A stretch of 64,000 bases of DNA from a virus. The DNA is taken from the IMG/VR virus record IMGVR_UViG_3300035698_006802, positions 34,703 through 98,702 of that record, one strand, 5' to 3'. Of the stretch, positions 17,858 through 26,166 are shown in pieces (position 1 is the first letter of the stretch; each line of letters opens with the position of its first letter). The translations under genes were made by a program, and so were the position numbers. The notes below the pieces were generated by a model that saw only the letters and a program-made list of their open reading frames with translations, was not told where the DNA came from and did not search any database.

Positions 17858-18546
17858 AAGATCCAGGGTCCGTTCGGCAACAGATCAAGCAGGTTCAGTT
17901 TCGGTACCTCAAGCAGCGCCTGAAGGGCCGCCTTCGGGTTGTCCCCCAAAACTGCACCCACAATGCTCTCATTCAAAACCCGCCTAGAAGGATCTGCACC
18001 AAGCTGCTCAATGAGGGTGCATCCGATGTGGGGTGTGAGGAGTGTGAGGGCATGAACCGGGCTCCCACATGCGAGTGGTTCAAGGTTCGGCGCACGAAGG
18101 AAGACCTCAAGGAGGGCTTCAAGACGTTTCTGACATCTGCTACGTTGGCAGAGATTGCAGCAGAGTACCCCGACATCGCAGCTCTCTTGTGGGTCCTGCA
18201 AGAGGATGCTCCGAACCGGGACATCGAGATTGAGATCGAGGGTGAGGAGATCCATCTTCCCGAAGTTCAGATCAACGGGGTGACGGTGCAGGTGCGAGAC
18301 ATCGAAGCACAGGCACATCTGGAGAAGTACCTCGTAGAGCAAAAGCAGCTCCAGGGGCGGACAGAAGGTGCCCTCCTGAAGGCGACTGCTATTGTTCAGG
18401 CATCTGAAATCAGAGTGAAAGCCCTAGAGGGAACCCAGAGCGACCTGACAGCGCGGCTCGTGTTGGCGACAAACCCTGTGTCCCAGCCCAATGCACCTGT
18501 TGAAGTGGTCAAACCCGTGAAGACATGGTGGTGGCCCTTTGAGTGA
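17854..18546 (+). CDS. Cysteine-cluster protein of unknown function in the replication cluster
   Basis: A 230-residue protein I do not recognise. The N-terminal 80 residues are basic with ordered cysteines (QNCTHN, RICTKL, GCEECEGM, APTCEWF), a pattern that suggests a zinc or iron-sulfur site. The C-terminal part is helical and ends with VKTWWWPFE. It overlaps the Rad50-like half (ATGA) and is followed by another unknown and then the primase. It may be a helicase loader or recombination accessory, but nothing in the sequence proves that. Confidence 0.65.
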   Translation: MKDPGSVRQQIKQVQFRYLKQRLKGRLRVVPQNCTHNALIQNPPRRICTKLLNEGASDVGCEECEGMNRAPTCEWFKVRRTKEDLKEGFKTFLTSATLAEIAAEYPDIAALLWVLQEDAPNRDIEIEIEGEEIHLPEVQINGVTVQVRDIEAQAHLEKYLVEQKQLQGRTEGALLKATAIVQASEIRVKALEGTQSDLTARLVLATNPVSQPNAPVEVVKPVKTWWWPFE

Positions 18547-19129
18547 TCTCTCTAGCAGCCTGTTGCAGGTGATTGTGAATGAGGACCGGGCTTCGAAGCG
18601 GGGACAGCCCCTCCTCATTGAGTTTCCGGTGAACCGGAATCTTGAGCCTTTCCTGGTCACGTCGTCCCAAGCAACCCTGTGGGTCAAAGCATTCCCCAAC
18701 GGGAAGGTGCGTTCAGCTTGGCGGAAGCTGGAGTCCCTAGATGCATACTTCCTGGAGGTAGTGAAGGCGGTTGTCGGTGAAGGTGTCCGCAGGGGTTGGG
18801 GGAATACTCACCCCTTGACGAAGGCCGGGGTGACGGCTGCTGTTGAGTACGTCCGAGGCTATGGCTTCGAGGAACTGGAAATCCTGGCTAATCCCGAACT
18901 GCCCTGGCAGGAAGTAGACCCCGAGTGGGCAGTTGAGGACAACGGTCTCGTGTTGGCGGCCTTGGGTCTCCCCGTCCAACCTGCCCTGTGGCTCCCACCC
19001 AACACCGTGGTGGTGGTTCCTCGAAACCGGGAGTATGTCGGATTCGTGCTCCTCCTCCAGCAGAGGATGGCATCCCTGGTACACAACGCAGCCCGTGGGA
19101 TCGGGATCTCCACCTGGGGGCTTGAGTGA
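18539..19129 (+). CDS. Hypothetical protein upstream of the primase
   Basis: A 196-residue protein, no known motif recognised. It starts at TTG overlapping the previous stop by 8 bases and ends in a GTGA overlap with the primase gene. The C-terminus (VGFVLLLQQRMASLVHNAARGIGIS) is hydrophobic-helical. Its tight placement between cysteine-cluster protein and primase suggests a replication role, not more. Confidence 0.55.
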   Translation: MSDLSSSLLQVIVNEDRASKRGQPLLIEFPVNRNLEPFLVTSSQATLWVKAFPNGKVRSAWRKLESLDAYFLEVVKAVVGEGVRRGWGNTHPLTKAGVTAAVEYVRGYGFEELEILANPELPWQEVDPEWAVEDNGLVLAALGLPVQPALWLPPNTVVVVPRNREYVGFVLLLQQRMASLVHNAARGIGISTWGLE

Positions 19130-19848
19130 GGGCTTGGGTCCAGAGTGCTCTGGACACAGGCAGGGATCTGCCAGAGGAAGCTGAAGGCTACCTCCTCGGT
19201 AGGGGGATGCAGGAAGCCACTATCCACAGGCTGGGGATAGCTCTGTGGAAAACCCCACCAGGGACTGCCCCTGATCCCGTGTTCCGGGAGAAGTACAAGA
19301 AGGGCAGGTTCCTGCAGGACCGGCTTGTGTGCCCATTCCTGTCACCTCGTGGAGACCTTATCGGTTTTGAGGCACGGGCATGGGAAGGGAAGAAGCGGAT
19401 CAGCGGGTACCAGCTACCGAACACCGGGTGGAACCCTTTCTTCTTGGGCCTGACCCAAGAAGCTATGCAGAAGCTGTGGGATGGTGGGGATGTCTGGATT
19501 GTGGAGGGGCTCTTTGATCTCGCCCCCCTGGAGCGTGTGGTCCCCGAGAAGGATGTCGTGCTAGCTACAGTGCGTGCCCGGCTGTCCTGGGATCATGTTG
19601 AGTTTCTACGTCGCATCCTCCAGCCCGGTGCCACTGCCCACATGGCTTATGACAACGATGAGACCGGGCAGAATCAGACACATGGGTGGACTGATGACAC
19701 GGGGAAGTGGCGTAGGGGGGCTCTGGAAGCATTGCAGTGCGTAAGAGTGCCGTGTCGAGCCATCCGGTACACGGGTGGCAAGGATCCCGGTGAGATCTGG
19801 GACAGCGGCGGAATCCAAGGGCTGCGCAAGGCGTTCGCCCACATCTGA
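19126..19848 (+). CDS. DnaG-like TOPRIM primase lacking a zinc-binding domain
   Basis: A 240-residue protein with the N-terminal part of the primase core (LQDRLVCPFLSPRGDLIGFEARAW, as in DnaG) and a TOPRIM fold: DVWIVEGLFD (the catalytic Glu) and AYDNDETG (the D-x-D pair). The amino-terminal zinc finger and the C-terminal helicase-binding domain of DnaG are absent. It is predicted to make primers on the lagging strand. Starts at GTG overlapping the previous stop. Confidence 0.75.
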   Translation: MRAWVQSALDTGRDLPEEAEGYLLGRGMQEATIHRLGIALWKTPPGTAPDPVFREKYKKGRFLQDRLVCPFLSPRGDLIGFEARAWEGKKRISGYQLPNTGWNPFFLGLTQEAMQKLWDGGDVWIVEGLFDLAPLERVVPEKDVVLATVRARLSWDHVEFLRRILQPGATAHMAYDNDETGQNQTHGWTDDTGKWRRGALEALQCVRVPCRAIRYTGGKDPGEIWDSGGIQGLRKAFAHI

Positions 19849-19857
19849 GGGAATTCA

Positions 19858-20325
19858 ATGGCAGTGGAATACTGGAAAGCAAAGAAGGACATCATGGATG
19901 CAGTGCTGGCTCTTGTGGGTCAGAACCATCCGGATCTGGCACTGGTCAGCAGTGAGATCGTGGTCGTGTTCCGTGAGAAGGCCAGCAAGGCAGGCGGAAC
20001 CGTCGTTCTGGGTGCATCCAAGAAGGCAACGGCTCTTGCCAACGCCCTGGCGAATGCTGACTACAAGTTCATCCTGGAGCTGGCAGCAGATCAGTGGGAG
20101 GAGTTGGACTCCACGAAGCGTGAAGCCCTTCTTGACCACCTGCTCTGCGGGTGCCGTGTCGAGGAGGACCCCAAGTCGGGCAAGGTCAAGTACTTCATCG
20201 CAAAGCCGGATGTGATGGCATACCACGACAATGTGGAGCGCTACGGCATGTGGTTCCCTCGTGGCGAGGACGATGATGCCGGCCCGAGTCCCGTGGACGA
20301 GGTTTTCGGGGAAGACGAAGAGTAG
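19858..20325 (+). CDS. Phage metallopeptidase-like protein with degenerate active site
   Basis: A 155-residue protein whose layout recalls the small phage metallopeptidase family (hydrophobic 'YKFILELAADQWEELDSTKREALLDHLLC', then 'NVERYGMW' near the end). Related proteins usually have DHELCH, with an H-E-x-x-H zinc site; here the same position reads DHLLCGC, so the catalytic Glu and second His appear lost. It may be a non-catalytic scaffold or regulator. Acidic C-terminus. A family call by eye only. Confidence 0.45.
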   Translation: MAVEYWKAKKDIMDAVLALVGQNHPDLALVSSEIVVVFREKASKAGGTVVLGASKKATALANALANADYKFILELAADQWEELDSTKREALLDHLLCGCRVEEDPKSGKVKYFIAKPDVMAYHDNVERYGMWFPRGEDDDAGPSPVDEVFGEDEE

Positions 20326-20340
20326 CCCCAGGAGCAATAG

Positions 20341-21786
20341 ATGGCACTGGATACCAAGTATCGACCGCTCACCTTCAATGATCTGCTCGGGCAAGACGCA
20401 ACCGTGCAGGTGCTCAGAGAGTTTGTGCGATCGGGTGCTGGGTTTCACCAGAGTTACATGTTCGCAGGGCAGCACGGGTCGGGGAAGACCACCGCAGGTC
20501 GGCTCCTGGCTCGTGCTCTGCTTTGTGAGGACAACCAGAATGGAGATCCCTGTGACAAGTGCCCGTCTTGTAGAGCACTTCTAGACCGGGGGTCCCATGA
20601 GTGCTTTGTAGAGTTTGATGCTGCCACGCATTCAGGGACGGCAGACATCACCCGAATCGTGGATGGGCTCGGGTACAGCACATTTGCGGGCAAGCAGGTG
20701 ATCTACCTGTTTGATGAATCACACCAGCTCTCCAAGAAGGCTCTGGACGGCCTGTTGAAGTCCATGGAGGACAATCGTCCGGGAAGTGAGAACAAGATGC
20801 TGGTGTGCATCTTCTGTACGACTGAACCGAACAAGATGCGTAGCACCATCTTGTCGCGGTGTGCCCCTGCGTTCATGGTTCGGATTGTGCCCCCGGAGAA
20901 GATTGCAGACCGGTTGGTGTACGTCTGTGAGCAGGAAGGGATCACTTATGAGAGGGATGCCCTTGTAGCGATTGCTGCTGCCAAGGAGTGCCACATTCGG
21001 GACGCCCTGAAGGCTGTCGAGGGTATCTCGATGCTGGGGGCTGTCACCTGGGAGACGACCAACAGGTATCTCCGGCTGGATGCCAACGACTCCATCCTCA
21101 AGATCCTGGCATACCTGGGAACGGATCTTCCTGCGGCCCTGGCACTTCTGGATGGACTTGTGGAATCGATCTCTCCTACAAGCTGCTACGAGCGGCTCGG
21201 TAGTGCATGCATGTTGGCCTATCGTTCCTATATCAAAGCGGGGAAACCACCCCTCTTTTGGAATTCCGATTCCCTACAGAAGCTAGGCAACCACCACAGA
21301 GATTACCTGCTGGTGTTTGCACAAACCTTCTCCTCACGCCCCAGGAACGTGTCTGCATCGATGCTCGCAATGGATCTTGCTCGTGTGCATCAGGTTCGCT
21401 GTGGGCTCCTTACGGTGCCTACAGCGGCACCCCAAGTTCTATCAAACGGTACATCAACAGAACCGAGTAAAACTCCGGTACCCGCAGGGGGTAAGGTTGA
21501 TGTCTCGGTACCCCCACCTGTGCCCTCTACGGAGGAACCAGAAAGAACCACCGCATGGGAGACGTCCACAGGGCGCCACATTGATCCTAGGGGTATCAAG
21601 AAAAGGCGTAGTTCTAATGCTCGAACGAAAGAAAATGGTGCCGATCCCCTGTCACCACAGGATTTCAACAGTCTTTTGCATCGCAAGCTCTCGGAGATAG
21701 ATGCAGATGGCAGCTCAGGACCAACGGGACAATCTCACTTGGGTGGTGCTGGAACTCACCCGGTTGGGGGAGACTCGGGCAAATGA
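20341..21786 (+). CDS. dnaX: DnaX-like clamp loader ATPase (gamma/tau)
   Basis: A 481-residue AAA+ ATPase that would load the sliding clamp. It begins KYRPLTFNDLLGQ, then Walker A GQHGSGKTT (43-51), a zinc knuckle (CDKCPSC region with a nearby downstream Cys), Walker B-like YLFDESHQLS, and the SRC box (ILSRCAPAF), all typical of DnaX. The last third is a low-complexity basic and proline-rich tail. The next gene starts inside its last 86 bases in another frame. ATG has an AGGAG ribosome site. Confidence 0.85.
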   Translation: MALDTKYRPLTFNDLLGQDATVQVLREFVRSGAGFHQSYMFAGQHGSGKTTAGRLLARALLCEDNQNGDPCDKCPSCRALLDRGSHECFVEFDAATHSGTADITRIVDGLGYSTFAGKQVIYLFDESHQLSKKALDGLLKSMEDNRPGSENKMLVCIFCTTEPNKMRSTILSRCAPAFMVRIVPPEKIADRLVYVCEQEGITYERDALVAIAAAKECHIRDALKAVEGISMLGAVTWETTNRYLRLDANDSILKILAYLGTDLPAALALLDGLVESISPTSCYERLGSACMLAYRSYIKAGKPPLFWNSDSLQKLGNHHRDYLLVFAQTFSSRPRNVSASMLAMDLARVHQVRCGLLTVPTAAPQVLSNGTSTEPSKTPVPAGGKVDVSVPPPVPSTEEPERTTAWETSTGRHIDPRGIKKRRSSNARTKENGADPLSPQDFNSLLHRKLSEIDADGSSGPTGQSHLGGAGTHPVGGDSGK

Positions 21787-22264
21787 GGGCGTCCTGGCGG
21801 ACGTGCTCCTAGACGCCCTGGGAGCACCCCCAGACCATCCCATCTTCATACCTGCAATCACATACGCCAAAGCAGAGCAGCGTGTCACGATCCATTTGAT
21901 GGAAGGCTATGCCTTTGTGGCATCCGGTCTCAACGGCGTGGCATTCTTCGGGCTGGAGCGCAGTTGCCCCTATGTGAAGAGGGTCTTGGCATCCGGCGGT
22001 GGGGAAACCCTCCCTGTACTGTCCGTTATCCAGGATCAGGATGTGGAGGACATGCGGCAGAGTCTTCGGGAAGCTGTTTCCCAGGATATCGAGGAAGGCA
22101 TGAAAGTTCGCATTAGCCACGGCACCTATGCCAAACTGGAAGGTGAAGTTGTTGGGCTGGAAGGCAACACCGCCTTTGTGCATGTAGTGCTTCGGTCATT
22201 CCAGGCGATTCAAACCGTCCCTCGGATTTTCTTGGATCCGATTGAAGACGAAGAAGACGAGTGA
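21701..22264 (+). CDS. NusG/RfaH-like transcription factor with KOW domain
   Basis: A 187-residue protein. The C-terminal part EGMKVRISHGTYAKLEGEVV...AFVHVVL fits a KOW motif in NusG-type order, and the N-terminal region has hydrophobic strands (IFIPAITY, GYAFVAS) like the NGN domain. NusG binds RNA polymerase and alters pausing or termination, so it could be a phage antiterminator or a regulator of late genes. The start lies in the end of the clamp-loader gene in another frame. It is next to a sigma-like gene. Acidic last residues. Confidence 0.6.
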   Translation: MQMAAQDQRDNLTWVVLELTRLGETRANEGVLADVLLDALGAPPDHPIFIPAITYAKAEQRVTIHLMEGYAFVASGLNGVAFFGLERSCPYVKRVLASGGGETLPVLSVIQDQDVEDMRQSLREAVSQDIEEGMKVRISHGTYAKLEGEVVGLEGNTAFVHVVLRSFQAIQTVPRIFLDPIEDEEDE

Positions 22265-22278
22265 CAGTGGAGGCTTGC

Positions 22279-22890
22279 ATGCAAGGTTATTGGTCTGGGC
22301 ACAAAGTTCTTGATCCAACGGAGCTGGAATCCCGGTTCAGCATTGAAGATGGGATTGCGTTCCTCGATGTGACGGGGAATGAGTCAATCTCTGAGGAAAG
22401 CGAGGAACTGTTAGATCAGGTTCGTAAGGTTCTTCCACGCCTCCCAGACCGGGAGGCTGATTTCGTTGAGCTGTACCACTTCAAGAAGATGAAGCAGACC
22501 GACATTGCAACGATCTTCCGCGTGAGCCAGCCCACGGTTTGCTACCGGCTCCAACGAGCCGTGAATCGAATCAAGTTCCTGTTGTCTCTCCCGGATCTTG
22601 CAGACGACGAGCTTGCAGAGGCAATGCAAAGCTTCTTGACAGACGCCCTGGACATTCGGATCATGCTCCTCATGTATGAGACCACCTGTCAGAGTGAGGT
22701 AGCCAAACGTCTCGGTGTCACTCAAGGTCTTGTGCGGCATCGGTTCATTCGCAGCATCGACAACATGCGTGAGCAGGATGGGCTGGAGAAGTATGTCCGC
22801 ATGTTTGATGCTGTTTCGAAGAACCTGAACATCCTTCGTGAAGTGCAGAGGGCAGCTTGGGGCCCCCGAGTGTTGTATCTGGTGGAGTGA
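22279..22890 (+). CDS. Sigma-70 region-4-like transcription factor
   Basis: A 203-residue protein. Residues ~60-110 match sigma region 4: LPDREADFVELYHFKKMKQTDIATIFRVSQPTVCYRLQRAVNRI, a helix-turn-helix that reads a -35 element. A second HTH (VAKRLGVTQGLVRHRFIRSID) follows in the C-terminal half. No full region 2 is apparent. I prefer ATG 22279 (GGAGG 5 nt upstream) over the GTG at 22261 that overlaps the NusG-like stop. This is a candidate factor for the ECF-like promoters on the minus strand, though that link is untested. Confidence 0.6.
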   Translation: MQGYWSGHKVLDPTELESRFSIEDGIAFLDVTGNESISEESEELLDQVRKVLPRLPDREADFVELYHFKKMKQTDIATIFRVSQPTVCYRLQRAVNRIKFLLSLPDLADDELAEAMQSFLTDALDIRIMLLMYETTCQSEVAKRLGVTQGLVRHRFIRSIDNMREQDGLEKYVRMFDAVSKNLNILREVQRAAWGPRVLYLVE

Positions 22891-22949
22891 GCACGGGGCT
22901 GATGTCGATAGTTCGTCTATGGGATCCGGCTGGTAGACCAGAGGACTGC

Positions 22950-23261
22950 ATGAGCGACAAGGCATCAAAACGCAGAGTGGTGATGGCCAAGCTTGTGGCC
23001 CTCCGTTGGGTTGAGGGACGCACTACCCCAGAGTACCGACTGAAGGTGCTCTATGGTGCCAAGGAGATACGGAAGGTCCCGCAACTCCTTCGGTCTTTCC
23101 GGGATGGCAAGATCAAGCTCGGATCCGTAGAGCCTATCAGAGACCTGGGGATCCAAGAAGGCTTTGACCACCTTATCGTGTGGTCCTCCCAACGACAGGG
23201 GATGATCGAACTCCAGGGGTGGTTTGAGAGCCGTGGTTGTGAAACATCAGGGGTCTGGTAA
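22950..23261 (+). CDS. Small basic hypothetical protein
   Basis: A 103-residue basic protein, likely to bind nucleic acid given its charge, with no motif I recognise. ATG 22950 has an AGAGGA ribosome site 5 nt upstream; an ATG at 22902 is possible. It ends one base before the next ATG (TAATGG overlap). Confidence 0.5.
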   Translation: MSDKASKRRVVMAKLVALRWVEGRTTPEYRLKVLYGAKEIRKVPQLLRSFRDGKIKLGSVEPIRDLGIQEGFDHLIVWSSQRQGMIELQGWFESRGCETSGVW

Positions 23262-23689
23262 TGGCTGGGACATTGCTTCTCTCTGAATTCACCTACTCCT
23301 CTGGGGTCTCCCCAGACGTGTACTACTACACCATCGTGATTGACCAAAACGACCTCCTGTCCGTGCGGAATATCCAGAGCCCCTATGGGCTCATTCTCGA
23401 TTCCATGACCTCTGTGCCTGAGTCGGTGGTTGCAGACATCAACACATCAATCACACAGGTGGAGAGCATCATGGCGGCAACTTCTGCCATTAACGGCACT
23501 CTGGTATTTGCAGCAGAGACCTCCAAGACCGTGACATTTGCTACAACACTGTCGAGCACCACTTACCGTGTGCAGTTGTCTTCCGACACTTTTGTGCCCC
23601 TTCGCATCTCGGGCAAGACCACCACGGGGTTCACTGTGCAAGCTGCAGCGACCTTCACTGGTAACGTCGGCTACGACGTGTTCATCTAG
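23261..23689 (+). CDS. Small virion beta-strand protein
   Basis: A 142-residue protein made mostly of short beta strands. The C-terminal half (TVTFATTLSSTTYRVQLSS...KTTTGFTVQAA...GNVGYDVFI) matches a domain that recurs at the C-terminus of the fibre-like protein at 24123 and is common in phage tail or decoration proteins. It probably sits on the virion surface. Starts at ATG directly after the previous stop. Confidence 0.6.
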   Translation: MAGTLLLSEFTYSSGVSPDVYYYTIVIDQNDLLSVRNIQSPYGLILDSMTSVPESVVADINTSITQVESIMAATSAINGTLVFAAETSKTVTFATTLSSTTYRVQLSSDTFVPLRISGKTTTGFTVQAAATFTGNVGYDVFI

Positions 23690-23699
23690 GGGGAGTCCC

Positions 23700-24119
23700 A
23701 TGTTCTACCAGAAAGTTCGTGATCAGATTCTCAAGAAGCTGAAGGCAGCTGGAATCCCAGCTCGGAAGGATTCTGCGGGTCACAAGTCCATGGAAGTCGG
23801 GCTTTCGATTCGTGGCCCTTACGCAGCGGTTGTTTCTGTCCTCGATTCCCTTCCGTTCAAACAGCTTGACGAAGATGAATACCGGGAGAATGCACACTAC
23901 GTTGTGAAGGCTCCTGTGAAGCCCGGAGGGCGTGTTGGGTACGCCGTGATTGAGCTGGAGGGTTACAGTGAATCCGAGAGTGAGATCACCGTTAAGCTGT
24001 CCGGTACCCCCCGTTGGGCAGCCACATCTCTCCGTGTCCGCACCCTCCGATTGGCATCTCGCTTCCCTGTGGGAAGTGTGGAACGTCGCCAGCTTCTAGC
24101 AGTAATCAAGGAACGGTAG
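23700..24119 (+). CDS. Hypothetical protein in the fibre gene cluster
   Basis: A 139-residue protein, no domain recognised. ATG 23700 is preceded by GGGGGAG. Sequence is mixed alpha/beta with basic C-terminus. Its place between two virion-type genes suggests a structural or assembly role. Confidence 0.5.
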   Translation: MFYQKVRDQILKKLKAAGIPARKDSAGHKSMEVGLSIRGPYAAVVSVLDSLPFKQLDEDEYRENAHYVVKAPVKPGGRVGYAVIELEGYSESESEITVKLSGTPRWAATSLRVRTLRLASRFPVGSVERRQLLAVIKER

Positions 24120-24122
24120 CCG

Positions 24123-25682
24123 ATGGCACAAATCCCACTGCAAGTAGATCAGGTTCAAATTGAGCCGGGAACCTCAACCTATGGCACTCGTGTAGTCGAC
24201 CGTGACTCCACTGATGGTGGTCTTCGTTTCGCTGACCCGAACGTCACAGCATCACTGTTGGCGTTGGTGGGACTCCGCAATGTCACGGGTGTCTACCTTG
24301 TGGGCCAGGGTGGTGACGGGGCACCGTACACGACCATCCAGTCAGCCATCAATGCTATTCCAGACACAGCATCTCGTTCTGCACCGGGTCTGGTGGCAGT
24401 TTTGGGGGGAGAGTACTCCGAGAACATCGTGATCGATAAGGATGGTGTGTCCATCGTGGGGCTCGGCACCACGGTGTTGACCAATGCTGCTGCAGACGCC
24501 ACGATCAAGATTGAGGATGCCGCCACCACAACTCCAGAGTGGGTTGAGCTTCGAGGACTCACCATTCGGAACACCACCGACGCAGAGGAGTGTATTCTGG
24601 TCGAAGGTGCCGGCACCTATGCTTCGGGGACTGTGACAGCTACGGCTGCACCCCTGGCAGTGGCGGACACCATCACCATCGGAGGCACAGCTCTGACAGG
24701 GGTAACTGGGGCTCGGGTGTCTGGTAGCGACAACTTCTCTGTGGATGGCACTACAGTGTCAGCTCTTGCTGTGGAGATCCTGGCTGCCATCAACGATGTT
24801 GCCAATTCCTTCGCAGCAACCGTGGAGGCAACCTACCTGCTAGGTGTGGTCACCATCACGGCAGTTTCCCCTGGAGCAGGTGGCAACGCCATTACTCTGG
24901 TGGTGTCCACGACCCCTGTCGGCACACTGACGGTGTCTGGGGCGACCCTGACGGGTGGTGGTGCAGCGGGTTCTCGTGTTGCCTATGATGAGATTGCCAT
25001 TCTCGACTGTGACCTTGTTGCATCGGGGAATGGTGGATTCCAGATTCAAGCAGATACCGTGAACAATGTTCGTGTCCATGGGGGGACCTGGCGTGGGTCA
25101 TCTTCCACATCCTCCTGTGTGGTGACGAACTGTGCAGCTTTCCGCATGTTTGATGTCGAGTGGGCATCTGACCTGGAGCTGGCATACAACACAGGCAATG
25201 ACCAACCTGCCACTACAACCTCTGACTACAGGGTGCAGAATTGCGGGCGTCTAGGAGATGTCCTGTCCAGTGAAACGGGTGCGGGATCTCTGTCTATTGA
25301 CTACTGCCCCGCTGCAGGGGATGTCACACAGGGTGGAGACCGAGACCTTCTGGTGTCCCACAGTAATGCGGGAGACATAGCTCTTTCCGGCACAGCCGTG
25401 GCAACCCTCATAGGGTCGACCCGAGGGACAGTCACTGTCCCATCAGGCACCCCCACTCTGGCAGAGTCCTCCCAAACAGGGTCCGTGGCATTTGCTGCAT
25501 CGGCATCAGAGGCCGTGGCTTTCGATGCCACCCAGCCTGATGCGGTGTACGCAGTGCTTGTGGACGTGCCCACTGCGGGCATCACAGCGAATGTGACCGC
25601 CAAGGCGGCTTCCGGATTCACCATCACAACTTCGGCCCCTGTCACAGGAACGGTTTACTACACCGTCCTGCGGCAGATGTAG
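24123..25682 (+). CDS. Tail-fibre/spike-like beta-helix protein with inserted domain
   Basis: A 519-residue protein with a pectin-lyase-like right-handed beta-helix: YTTIQSAINAIPDTA, GEYSENIVIDKDGVSIVGLG, ELRGLTIRN, then later YDEIAILDCDLVASGNGGFQIQ. Between ~160 and ~285 the helix is broken by a different compact domain (TITIGGTAL...ILAAIND...GVVTITAVSPGAGGNAI...LTVSGATLTGG). The last ~75 residues repeat the C-terminal domain of the protein at 23261. It is probably a receptor-binding or fibre protein. SD-like ACGGTAG precedes ATG. Confidence 0.65.
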   Translation: MAQIPLQVDQVQIEPGTSTYGTRVVDRDSTDGGLRFADPNVTASLLALVGLRNVTGVYLVGQGGDGAPYTTIQSAINAIPDTASRSAPGLVAVLGGEYSENIVIDKDGVSIVGLGTTVLTNAAADATIKIEDAATTTPEWVELRGLTIRNTTDAEECILVEGAGTYASGTVTATAAPLAVADTITIGGTALTGVTGARVSGSDNFSVDGTTVSALAVEILAAINDVANSFAATVEATYLLGVVTITAVSPGAGGNAITLVVSTTPVGTLTVSGATLTGGGAAGSRVAYDEIAILDCDLVASGNGGFQIQADTVNNVRVHGGTWRGSSSTSSCVVTNCAAFRMFDVEWASDLELAYNTGNDQPATTTSDYRVQNCGRLGDVLSSETGAGSLSIDYCPAAGDVTQGGDRDLLVSHSNAGDIALSGTAVATLIGSTRGTVTVPSGTPTLAESSQTGSVAFAASASEAVAFDATQPDAVYAVLVDVPTAGITANVTAKAASGFTITTSAPVTGTVYYTVLRQM

Positions 25683-25690
25683 GAGAGCCC

Positions 25691-26164
25691 ATGTCGACCC
25701 CTATTCAGAAGCTCGCAAAGCTGGCTTACGAACACCCTGAGCTGCGTCCTGATCTTGTTCCTATCCTCAAGGCAGCAGTAGCTACGACTGACATCTACCC
25801 CGTGGAGATCGACCACGGGTACGAGCAGCCCCTTTCAGGTGGCACCGACGTGATGAAGCGTCTGCAGGATCAGTTCCTCATTGAGCAGGGCCGCCCGCCT
25901 CGGGAGAAGAATCCCCGTCTGGCAACTGAGGATGCGAGGCTGGCGTTCTGCCAGAGTGTTCAGAAGAAGCTCATCGCTCATGTGCAGAGCCCCACGGGGA
26001 AGGCCATGGTGCGGGAGTCCCTGGTGAAGTACGCAGAGGACACAGCAGATGTTCTCGTCATCAATGCCGCTGTGAACGACATCATTTCGGATGCTGTGGC
26101 TGTAGCACTTGACCCCCAGAAAATGGGTAAGATCGTGGGCAAGTACACAGCCCCGAAGGAGTAA
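25691..26164 (+). CDS. Probable minor virion protein
   Basis: A 157-residue helical protein beginning 'IQKLAKLAYEHPELRPDLVPILK', a type of start found in small phage virion proteins. No enzymatic motif. AGGAGAG ribosome site before ATG; stop ends just before the next gene. Confidence 0.5.
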   Translation: MSTPIQKLAKLAYEHPELRPDLVPILKAAVATTDIYPVEIDHGYEQPLSGGTDVMKRLQDQFLIEQGRPPREKNPRLATEDARLAFCQSVQKKLIAHVQSPTGKAMVRESLVKYAEDTADVLVINAAVNDIISDAVAVALDPQKMGKIVGKYTAPKE

Positions 26165-26166
26165 CG

